Below are positions 7,218-14,468 of a DNA stretch of 18,155 bases, one piece after another (position 1 is the stretch's first letter; every line of letters starts with the position of its first letter). Location of the stretch: NCBI GenBank assembly GCA_032229885.1, contig JAVYAJ010000310.1:1-18155 (forward strand). Reading direction: 5' to 3'. The DNA comes from Anammoximicrobium sp032229885 (lineage in GTDB: Bacteria; Planctomycetota; Planctomycetia; Pirellulales; Pirellulaceae). The position numbers were made by a program, and so were the translations under genes. The notes under the pieces were generated by a model. It was not told the origin of the DNA, did not search any database, and saw only the letters and a list, made by a program, of their open reading frames with translations.

Positions 7218-7295
7218 CGGGCCTGCGGGGGGATGTTTTTTACGATCCGAACGAAAATCGAACCCTGAGGCCCGCGAGGGCTTCAGGGTTTTTTT
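7150..7295 (+). promoter_or_regulatory. Candidate transcription attenuator of cimA-valS
   Basis: Mutually exclusive pairings can be drawn. Protector (1:2): 7150-7160 (CGCAGGCCTGT) with 7217-7227 (ACGGGCCTGCG), 11 bp with one G-U, enclosing the Ile/Val codons. Antiterminator (2:3): 7218-7224 (CGGGCCT) with 7268-7274 (AGGCCCG), 7 bp perfect, which consumes the upper half of the terminator's 5' arm. Terminator (3:4): 7261-7273 with 7278-7290. A ribosome stalled on the Ile codons would leave segment 2 free to pair with segment 3, allowing readthrough. A ribosome reaching the stop at 7215 would cover segment 2 and let the terminator form. Segment positions are seen in the sequence; the mechanism is inferred. 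Confidence 0.6.
7261..7295 (+). terminator. Intrinsic terminator in the cimA leader
   Basis: AACCCTGAGGCCC (7261-7273) pairs with GGGCTTCAGGGTT (7278-7290) in a 13-bp stem with a single G-U, closed by a GCGA (GNRA) tetraloop and followed by T residues through 7295. It is the clearest intrinsic terminator in the window. It ends 22 bp before the cimA ATG, so unless it is overridden cimA would not be transcribed from upstream promoters. Confidence 0.85.
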
Positions 7296-7317
7296 ATTGA
7301 CCGAGCGAGCCACGGAC

Positions 7318-8898
7318 ATGCGAACCATCCAAATCTATGACACGACTTTGCGCGACGGCACTCAAGGCGAGGGGGTCAGTTTGTCGCTGAACGACAAGCT
7401 GCAGATCACGCAGCGGCTGGACGAATTGGGCGTCGATTTCATCGAGGGCGGCTATCCGCTGTCGAACGAAAAGGACGTCGAATACTTTCAGCGGGTGCGC
7501 AAGCTGGGTTTGCAGCGATCGCAGATCTGCGCCTTCGGGATGACGCGCCGCCGCAACCTGGCGGCCGCCGAGGATCCCGGGCTGCAGGCGTTGCTCGATT
7601 CCCAAGCGCCGGTCTGCACGATCGTGGGCAAGACCTGGGACTATCAGGTCACGAACGTGTTGGGCGTGTCGTTGGAGGAAAACTTGGCGATGATCGGCGA
7701 CACGATCCGCTTTTTGGTTGCGGCCGGGCGGCAGGTGTTTTACGATGCCGAGCATCTGTTCGACGGATGGAAGCACAATCCCGAGTACGCGGCCCGGACG
7801 ATCCAGGAGGCGGCCGCGGCGGGCGCGAGTGCGGTGGTCCTGTGCGACACCAACGGCGGCACGATGCCCGAGGACGTCGCGCGGATCACGCGCCAGGCGC
7901 TCGCGTGTTTGGAGGCTCGTGGGGTGGGCGTCGGCATCCACTGTCACAACGACTGCGAGCTGGCGGTCGCCAATTCGCTGGCGGCGGTCGACGCCGGGGC
8001 AATCCAGGTCCAAGGGACGATCAACGGGCTGGGCGAACGCTGCGGCAACACGGATCTGGTGTCGGTGATCGCCAACCTGGCGTTGAAAAAGCAGGGCTAC
8101 CAGGTCCTGAAGGGCGGCCGCCCCGCGCAATTGACCGAGCTGTCGCGGTTCGTGTACGAGACGGCCAATCTGAACCTGCGGACCAACCAGCCGTTCGTGG
8201 GACAGAGCGCGTTCGCGCACAAGGGCGGGATGCACGTCCACGCGGTGGCCAAGGACTCGCGAACGTACGAGCACGTCGATCCCGCCCAGGTGGGCAACGC
8301 GCGGCGGATCCTGGTCAGCGAGCTGTCCGGCCGCTCGAACATCGCGGCCATGACGACCAAGCACAACATTCAAAACGACCGGCCGTTGATGGACCGGATC
8401 CTGGCCGAAGTCGTCCGGCTGGAGAACCGCGGGTACCAGTTCGAGGCCGCCGAGGCCTCGTTCGACCTGCTGGTCCGGCGGTGCATGGGCGCGTTCACCC
8501 CGCACTTTACGCGGCTCAAGTATCACGTCGCCGTCGGCGCGCACGACGGCGCGGACGTGATCACCGAGGCCACCGTCAAGCTGATGGTGCAACGCAAAGT
8601 GCGGCACGAGGTGGCCGAGGGCAGTGGGCCGGTCAACGCTTTGGACGCCGCGCTGCGCAAGGCGCTCAACGGCAGTTATCCCAGCCTCCGCAAGATGTCG
8701 CTGGTCGACTACAAAGTCCGCGTGGTAAACTCCGAGGCCGGCACCGCGGCCCGCATCCGGGTGTTCATCGAAAGCGGCGACGAGCACGACGTGTGGGGCA
8801 CGGTCGGCGTGAGCGAGAACGTGATCGAGGCCAGTTGGCTGGCCTTGGTCGACGCGATTGAATACAAACTGTACAAGGATCAAGTTGCCTCGCCATGA
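7318..8898 (+). CDS. cimA: Citramalate synthase (isoleucine pathway)
   Basis: This 526-residue enzyme condenses pyruvate and acetyl-CoA to (R)-citramalate, the threonine-independent entry to isoleucine. The HMGL-like TIM barrel (about 1-280) begins with the IYDTTLRDGTQGEG motif (R12, D13) and contains the metal-binding H208 and H210 in IHCHNDCEL and the QGTINGLGERCGN loop. The C-terminal part (from about 385) is a LeuA-type allosteric domain, where isoleucine feedback would act. Length and the FIEGGYPLSNEKD segment fit the GSU1798-like citramalate synthases rather than 2-isopropylmalate synthase. ATG 7318 is chosen because homology starts there; a longer open frame to 7075 runs through the terminator and is not coding. 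No strong Shine-Dalgarno is seen. Its stop overlaps the valS start (ATGA). It is probably regulated by the upstream attenuator. Confidence 0.93.
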   Translation: MRTIQIYDTTLRDGTQGEGVSLSLNDKLQITQRLDELGVDFIEGGYPLSNEKDVEYFQRVRKLGLQRSQICAFGMTRRRNLAAAEDPGLQALLDSQAPVCTIVGKTWDYQVTNVLGVSLEENLAMIGDTIRFLVAAGRQVFYDAEHLFDGWKHNPEYAARTIQEAAAAGASAVVLCDTNGGTMPEDVARITRQALACLEARGVGVGIHCHNDCELAVANSLAAVDAGAIQVQGTINGLGERCGNTDLVSVIANLALKKQGYQVLKGGRPAQLTELSRFVYETANLNLRTNQPFVGQSAFAHKGGMHVHAVAKDSRTYEHVDPAQVGNARRILVSELSGRSNIAAMTTKHNIQNDRPLMDRILAEVVRLENRGYQFEAAEASFDLLVRRCMGAFTPHFTRLKYHVAVGAHDGADVITEATVKLMVQRKVRHEVAEGSGPVNALDAALRKALNGSYPSLRKMSLVDYKVRVVNSEAGTAARIRVFIESGDEHDVWGTVGVSENVIEASWLALVDAIEYKLYKDQVASP

Positions 8899-11800
8899 CA
8901 ACCAGTCTCTCTCCCGAATCGCTTCCCAATCGATTTGACCATGCCGAAGCCTGCCCGCGGCTGTACGCCTGGTGGCAGTCTCAGGATCTGTTCGCCGCCG
9001 ACCCCAGCCGGGATCGACGGCCGTTCACGATCGTGATTCCGCCGCCCAATGTCACCGGCGCCCTGCACCTGGGGCACGCCCTGAACAACTCGCTGCAGGA
9101 CATCCTGATTCGCATGAAGCGAATGCAGGGATTCGAGACGCTGTGGATGCCGGGCACAGACCACGCCGGCATCGCGACCCAGGCGGTCGTCGAGCGGCGG
9201 TTGAAGGAAGAGGAGAACCTGACGCGGCACGAGTTGGGCCGCGACGCGCTGGTCGCCCGGATCTGGCAGTGGAAGGATCAGTACGAGGCGCGGATCATCG
9301 GCCAGCTCAAGCAGATGGGCTGCAGTTGCGATTGGCGACGGACCCGTTTCACGCTGGACGACGTCTGTGCGCGGGCGGTGCGGACCACGTTTTTCGACCT
9401 GTTTCGCCAGGGCTTGATCTACCGCGGCAAGCGACTGGTCAACTGGGATACGTTTCTCCAGACCGCGGTCAGCGACGACGAGGTGTCGCACGAGGAGGTC
9501 AAGGGCCATTTCTGGCATTTCCGTTATCCGGTCATCGACCCACGGCCGGGCGAGCCGACGCACGTGACGATCGCGACGACGCGGCCCGAGACGATGCTGG
9601 GCGACACGGCCGTCGCCATCCATCCCGATCCGGCCGCGGCCTTGGACGCGGCCGAGGCCAACCTGCAGGATCGTCTGACGAGAGCGGCGGCCAAGGAACG
9701 GGGCGAGTTGCTTGAACAGATCGAGGCAATCCGCGCACGGCGGAGGACGATGTTGCCCGCGCTCGAACAACTGCGCGACATGGCGCTGGCCGGACGCCGA
9801 CTGATGCTGCCGCTGGTCGATCGACCGATTCCACTGGTCGCCGACCCGTGGGCCAAGCCCGAGCTGGGCAGCGGCTGTGTGAAGATCACCCCTGCGCACG
9901 ACCCGAACGACTACGAGGTGGGCCAGCGGTGCGGCTTGCCGATGGTCAATATCCTGAATCCCGACGGGACGCTGAACGCCAACGCCGGCCCCTATCAGGG
10001 ACAGACGATCGCGGCGGCCCGGAAACGGGTCGTCGCCGATCTCGAAGCGCTGGGCCTGCTCGAGGCGGTGGAAGACCGCCTGATCGAGCTGGCCCACTCG
10101 GATCGCAGCAAGACGCCGATCGAGCCGTACCTGGCCGACCAGTGGTTCATCAAGATGGACTCGCTGGCCACGGCCGCCATGCAGGCCGTCGTCGAGGAGC
10201 GGGTGCGAATCGTGCCGCAGCGCTACGCCAAAGGGTATCTCGATTGGCTGGGCGAGAAACGCGACTGGCCGGTCAGCCGCCAACTGTGGTGGGGACACCA
10301 GATTCCCGTGTGGAGCAAGCGCGTGGCCGCGGCCGAGCGGGCGTCGCTGGACCGTCAGATCCGCGCGCTGTGCGAGGCCAACCCGGCGGCGACGATGCAA
10401 TGGGAAGGCGCGGACGACACGGCGGTCGTCCCCGGCGCGCAGACCGCCGGCGCGTCGGACCAGACCGCGGCCGTCGCCAGCCTGCACGTGTGCTTGAAGC
10501 AGGACGACCCGACGACGATCGCGACGCTCGAGTCCTGGGGGCTGGAACGCAGCCCCGAGGTGCTGGACACGTGGTTCAGTTCGGCCCTGTGGCCCCATTC
10601 CACGCTGGGTTGGCCAGAGCGAACGGCCGAACTCGAATTCTTCTATCCCACCAGCGTGCTGATCACCAGCCGCGACATCATCACGCTGTGGGTCGCCCGA
10701 ATGGTGTTGATGGGCTTGAACAACCTGGGCGAGGCGCCATTCTCCGAGGTCTTCATCCACCCGAAGATTCTGGACGGATACGGCGAGACCATGTCCAAGA
10801 GCAAGGGCAATGGGATCGACCCGCTGGACGTGATCGACAAGTTCGGCCCGGATGCGTTGCGGTTCGGCATGGCCCATCTGACGACCGAGACGCAGGACGT
10901 GCGCATGCCGGTCCAGTTCGAATGCCCGCATTGCCAGACGCTGATCGAGCAGACGAAAAAGAACCGCGAGCTGCCGCGGATCGACTGTCCCAAGTGCGGC
11001 CAGCCGTTCGCGACCCAGTGGGCGCGCAACGGCGAGGATCGCGACCTGGCGCGTGGCGCGGTGGTCAGCGAGCGCTTCGAGGTCGCCCGCAACTTTTGCA
11101 ACAAACTGTGGAACGCCGCGCGGTTCGCGCTGATCCACCTGGACGATTACGCACCGGCGCCGGTCTCGGACGACCAGTTGACGCTCGAAGACCGCTGGGT
11201 GCTGAGCCGTTTGGCGACGGTCGCCGAGCAGGCGACGGCGGCCCTCGAGTCGTACCGCTACGCGGACGCGGCCCGCGGGCTATACGATTTTGCCTGGGAC
11301 GAGTTCTGTAGCTTCTACGTCGAGATGCTGAAAAACCGGCTGTCCCACGCCGACCAGCGGGCGGTCGCCCAGCGGATTCTGGCTCACACGCTGGACGTGC
11401 TGCTGCGGCTGCTGCATCCGCTGATTCCGTTCATCACCGAGGAGATCTGGCAACTGCTGGGCCGGGTGGCTCCGCAGCGCGGCCTGGTCGCCCCTCAGCC
11501 GACGGCGCTCAGCATCATGACGGCGCCATGGCCGCAGGTCGACGCGGCGCGGCAGGATCCGGCGATCGAGGCGCAGTTCGCTCGATTTCAAGCGGTGCTG
11601 GGCGCGTTGCGCGAGATCCGCAGCCGTCAGAACATCCCGCCCAAACGGCCGATCGAGTTCGCGGTCCGCTGCGATGACCGCACCGCGGATCTGCTGCGCC
11701 CGATGCAGCCATATTTCCTGACGATGGCCGGTGCGGCGGCCATCGCCTGGGGCCCGAACGTGCAGCCGCCGGCGACCGAGGCCGCCGTGACGCTGGCGGA

Positions 11801-12047
11801 CATGGACGTGCTGGTGGATCTGAAGGACTTCATCGACGTCGCCGCCGAGATCGCGCGCAACGAAAAGCTCGCGCAGCGGCTGTGCGAACAGATCGCCGGC
11901 AAGGAGAGCAAGCTGGCTACGCCGAGTTTTGTCGATCGGGCGCCGGCCAACATCGTACAGCGCGAGCGGGACGCCCTGACGCAGTTGAGCGAGCAGTTGA
12001 CGGCTACGCGCGCCGTCCTGGAGAACTTGCGGAAAATGGGAGCGTAG
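8895..12047 (+). CDS. valS: Valyl-tRNA synthetase with unusual insertions
   Basis: This 1050-residue class I synthetase charges tRNA-Val. It shows PPPNVTGALHLGH (HIGH-type motif HLGH 58-61), the KMSKS-type loop TMSKS (632-636), DTWFSSALWP upstream of it, an anticodon-binding domain from about 730 and a C-terminal coiled-coil tRNA arm (about 985-1050). Three departures stand out. A charged helical insertion lies at about 242-293 in the CP1 editing domain. The segment at about 470-550, where many ValRS carry a cysteine-rich knuckle, lacks paired cysteines. A zinc-ribbon-like insertion follows KMSKS, with C677-x2-C680 and C698-x2-C701. The length exceeds the usual 880-950. ATG 8895 overlaps the cimA stop by four bases, suggesting translational coupling. 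Co-transcription with cimA puts it under the Ile/Val leader. Confidence 0.95.
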   Translation: MTTSLSPESLPNRFDHAEACPRLYAWWQSQDLFAADPSRDRRPFTIVIPPPNVTGALHLGHALNNSLQDILIRMKRMQGFETLWMPGTDHAGIATQAVVERRLKEEENLTRHELGRDALVARIWQWKDQYEARIIGQLKQMGCSCDWRRTRFTLDDVCARAVRTTFFDLFRQGLIYRGKRLVNWDTFLQTAVSDDEVSHEEVKGHFWHFRYPVIDPRPGEPTHVTIATTRPETMLGDTAVAIHPDPAAALDAAEANLQDRLTRAAAKERGELLEQIEAIRARRRTMLPALEQLRDMALAGRRLMLPLVDRPIPLVADPWAKPELGSGCVKITPAHDPNDYEVGQRCGLPMVNILNPDGTLNANAGPYQGQTIAAARKRVVADLEALGLLEAVEDRLIELAHSDRSKTPIEPYLADQWFIKMDSLATAAMQAVVEERVRIVPQRYAKGYLDWLGEKRDWPVSRQLWWGHQIPVWSKRVAAAERASLDRQIRALCEANPAATMQWEGADDTAVVPGAQTAGASDQTAAVASLHVCLKQDDPTTIATLESWGLERSPEVLDTWFSSALWPHSTLGWPERTAELEFFYPTSVLITSRDIITLWVARMVLMGLNNLGEAPFSEVFIHPKILDGYGETMSKSKGNGIDPLDVIDKFGPDALRFGMAHLTTETQDVRMPVQFECPHCQTLIEQTKKNRELPRIDCPKCGQPFATQWARNGEDRDLARGAVVSERFEVARNFCNKLWNAARFALIHLDDYAPAPVSDDQLTLEDRWVLSRLATVAEQATAALESYRYADAARGLYDFAWDEFCSFYVEMLKNRLSHADQRAVAQRILAHTLDVLLRLLHPLIPFITEEIWQLLGRVAPQRGLVAPQPTALSIMTAPWPQVDAARQDPAIEAQFARFQAVLGALREIRSRQNIPPKRPIEFAVRCDDRTADLLRPMQPYFLTMAGAAAIAWGPNVQPPATEAAVTLADMDVLVDLKDFIDVAAEIARNEKLAQRLCEQIAGKESKLATPSFVDRAPANIVQRERDALTQLSEQLTATRAVLENLRKMGA

Positions 12048-12051
12048 CGCG

Positions 12052-13620
12052 ATGGCAGCCGAGCCTTCGATCGCCGTGGTCCGCCTGCACGCAGACGACA
12101 ACGTGTGTGTCGCCGCCCGCGCATTGGATCAAGGGGAAAGCGTCACGGCGGACGCGACCGGCGCCGCGGGCATGGCGAGCGTGGCCGCGCGCGAGCCTGT
12201 CAAGCTCGGACACAAGATCGCCGTCGTGGCGATCCCGCGGGGGTCGCGAGTGGTCAAGTACGGCCAGACGATCGGCGTGGCGACCGCGGACATCGCGGCG
12301 GGCGACTGGGTGCATACGCATAACCTGCGGAACGAAGACATCGAGCTCGACTACGCCCCGGCTTCGCGGATTCCCCCGGCGCCGACGCCGATCTCGGACC
12401 GCGCGTTCCAAGGCTATCGCCGCGCCGATGGCCGCGCGGGGACGCGTAACTATGTCGCGGTGATCTCGACCGTCAACTGTTCGGCCTCGGTGTGCAAGTT
12501 CGTCGCGCAGCGTTTCGATCAAGCCGCCCTGCGCGGCTATGCCCAGGTGGACGGCGTGATCGGGCTGAAGCATGCCGGCGGCTGCGGGATGGCGTACCGC
12601 GGGTTGGCGCACGAGATGTTGAACCGCGTGCTGGCCGGGACGGCGCGGCACCCGAACATCGGCGCGTACTTGCTGATCGGGCTGGGGTGCGAGCAGGCCG
12701 AGATGGACTATCTGCTGCGCAGTCAGCGGCTGGTCCAGTTGAATGTCGGCGGCGGATCGCCGGCGGCCCCGCCCGTGTTTTCGATGCAGGATCTGGGCGG
12801 CACGGTGAAGACCGTCGAGGCCGCGGTGCAGTGCGTGGCCGAACTGCTGCCGCGGGTCAACGACGTGCGCCGCGTGCCGATTCCCGCGTCCGAGCTGGTG
12901 GTCGGCCTCGAGTGCGGCGGTTCGGACGGCAGCTCGGGCGTGACCGCCAACCCGGCCGTCGGCGCGGCCGCCGACCTGATCGTGGCCTGCGGCGGCACGG
13001 CGATCCTGTCCGAGACGCCCGAGATCTGCGGCGCCGAGCACCTGTTGACGCGCCGCGCCGTGTCGAGCACCGTGGCCGAACGGCTGATCGAGCGGGTCCG
13101 CTGGTGGCGTTGGTACACGGGCGTGTTCGGGATCGAGGTGAACAACAACCCGTCGGTCGGCAACAAGGCGGGCGGGCTGACGACGATCACGGAAAAATCG
13201 TTGGGCGCGGTCGCCAAAGGCGGTACGACGGCGCTGGTCGATGTGGTGCAGTACGCCGAGCCGGTCACGGCCAAGGGGCTGGTGTTCATGGATTCGCCGG
13301 GGTACGATCCGGCGAGTGCGACGGGGATGGTGGCGGGCGGAGCGAACCTGATCCTGTTCACCACGGGGCGCGGGAGCTGTTTTGGCTGCAAACCGTCGCC
13401 ATCGCTCAAGATCGCCACCAACACGTCGATGTTCGAACGCCTGATCGACGACATGGACATCGACGCCGGCGGGATCCTGCGGGGGCGCAGCGTGGCGGAC
13501 GTCGGACGCGAGATCTTCGAGCACAGCCTAGCGGTGGCCAGCGGCCGCAAGACGAAGAGCGAACAGCAGGGGCTGGGCGACGAAGAATTCGTACCTTGGA
13601 CAGTGGGGCCGACATTGTGA
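12052..13620 (+). CDS. UxaA-family altronate dehydratase-like protein
   Basis: This 522-residue protein matches the altronate/galactarate dehydratase family, metal-dependent enzymes that dehydrate sugar acids to 2-keto-3-deoxy acids. The N-terminal SAF domain covers about residues 5-95. The catalytic part starts at GRAGTRNY (near 126) and includes KHAGGCGM (173-180, C178), ECGGSDGSSG, the GGTAILSETPEICGAE motif and GRGSCFGCKPSPSLK with C443 and C446 (cysteines typical of the family). It lies 4 nt after valS, with GGGAG 9 nt upstream of its ATG. No uxaB, uxaC or kdgK neighbours are present, so the true substrate may differ from altronate. Its place in an amino-acid/tRNA operon is unexplained. 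No symbol is given because substrate specificity is not shown. Confidence 0.88.
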   Translation: MAAEPSIAVVRLHADDNVCVAARALDQGESVTADATGAAGMASVAAREPVKLGHKIAVVAIPRGSRVVKYGQTIGVATADIAAGDWVHTHNLRNEDIELDYAPASRIPPAPTPISDRAFQGYRRADGRAGTRNYVAVISTVNCSASVCKFVAQRFDQAALRGYAQVDGVIGLKHAGGCGMAYRGLAHEMLNRVLAGTARHPNIGAYLLIGLGCEQAEMDYLLRSQRLVQLNVGGGSPAAPPVFSMQDLGGTVKTVEAAVQCVAELLPRVNDVRRVPIPASELVVGLECGGSDGSSGVTANPAVGAAADLIVACGGTAILSETPEICGAEHLLTRRAVSSTVAERLIERVRWWRWYTGVFGIEVNNNPSVGNKAGGLTTITEKSLGAVAKGGTTALVDVVQYAEPVTAKGLVFMDSPGYDPASATGMVAGGANLILFTTGRGSCFGCKPSPSLKIATNTSMFERLIDDMDIDAGGILRGRSVADVGREIFEHSLAVASGRKTKSEQQGLGDEEFVPWTVGPTL

Positions 13621-13700
13621 CTGGCGGGGCCGCCCGAACCGATACGGCGATCTTCGCGACGCCGCACGCCGGCGAGGCCGACGTGGCGGAGCGCGCGACC

Positions 13701-14468
13701 ATGCGAACGACCCTGGTCGTGTTGCCGACCTACAACGAGCTGCTGAACTTGCCCGACCTGACGGACGAGCTGTTTCGGCAGGCGCCGGACGTGCACATCC
13801 TGGTGGTCGACGACGGCTCGCCGGACGGCACGGGCCACTGGTGCGACCAGCGGGCGGCCGACGACCAGCGGTTTCGGGTCCTGCATCGCCCAGGCAAACG
13901 GGGCCTGGGCACCGCGACCATCGCCGGGCTGCGCTATGCCCTAGAGCACGGGTACGACTGTGTGGTGGTGATGGACGCGGACTTCAGCCATCATCCACGC
14001 TACGTGCCGGAATTGCGTCGCCGAATGACGGACGACCGCGCGTCGCCCGCGGTCGATGTCGTGATCGGTTCGCGATATCTGGCAGGCGGCCGGGTCGAGG
14101 GCTGGCCGTGGCGACGGCGGTGGATCAGCTGGGCGGTCAATCGTTATTTCGGCTGGTGGCTGCGGCTGCCGGTCCGCGACATCAGCGGCTCGCTGCGCTG
14201 CTATCGCACGTCCACCCTGCGGCGACTGGATTTCGCCGCGCTCCGCGCGGGCGGCTATGCTTTCGAAGAAGAGATCCTGTGGTGGCTGCAGCGGTGCGGG
14301 GCCACGTTCGACGAGCTGCCCATCGTGTTCGTCGATCGGCAGCGAGGCGTGTCGAAGGTCGGCCTGCGCGAGGCCTGCTCGGCCTGCTGGAGCCTGTTCG
14401 TGTTCGGGTTGCGGGGCCGGCTCGGCGCGTCCCGCCCCGTTGGCCACGGTCCGGTGAACCCGCCATGA
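13701..14468 (+). CDS. GT2 glycosyltransferase, polyprenyl-phosphate mannose synthase-like
   Basis: This 255-residue GT-A fold enzyme resembles dolichol/polyprenyl-phosphate mannose synthases, which move a sugar from a nucleotide donor to a lipid phosphate at the inner membrane face. It shows LVVLPTYNE (5-13), VVDDGSPDGTG (35-45), the DAD motif MDADFSHHP (91-99), IGSRY (122-126), the acceptor-loop aspartate in RDISGSLRCY (159-168) and RQRGVSKVG (213-221). There is no C-terminal GtrA-type membrane domain, so it is the short soluble form. ATG 13701 is preceded by GGAG at 9 nt. An in-frame GTG at 13617 overlaps the uxaA stop (GTGA) and would add 28 residues without family similarity, so it is less favoured but possible. 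The gene overlaps the GT4 gene by four bases. Confidence 0.88.
   Translation: MRTTLVVLPTYNELLNLPDLTDELFRQAPDVHILVVDDGSPDGTGHWCDQRAADDQRFRVLHRPGKRGLGTATIAGLRYALEHGYDCVVVMDADFSHHPRYVPELRRRMTDDRASPAVDVVIGSRYLAGGRVEGWPWRRRWISWAVNRYFGWWLRLPVRDISGSLRCYRTSTLRRLDFAALRAGGYAFEEEILWWLQRCGATFDELPIVFVDRQRGVSKVGLREACSACWSLFVFGLRGRLGASRPVGHGPVNPP

Noticed and set aside
7209..7241. Second terminator: CCCG-TTTGA-CGGG hairpin with the T6 run at 7236-7241
   Set aside because: The stem is only 4 bp and the T-run starts 14 nt after it. It could act as a pause site but does not meet terminator criteria.
7075..7317. N-terminal extension of cimA in the same frame
   Set aside because: It would translate through the intrinsic terminator, has no similarity to citramalate synthase, and the enzyme's usual start MRTIQIYDTTLRDG falls at 7318.
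7060..7317. T-box or metabolite riboswitch instead of a leader-peptide attenuator
   Set aside because: No T-box consensus (AGGGTGGNACCGCG-like) and no known riboswitch core was recognised; the Ile/Val codon run and alternative stems fit ribosome-mediated control better.
7294..8901. Minus-strand ORF opposite cimA, and a similar one (8880-11138) opposite valS
   Set aside because: These are complementary-strand shadows rich in Arg, His, Gln and Val, with no recognisable family; the plus-strand frames encode clear enzymes.
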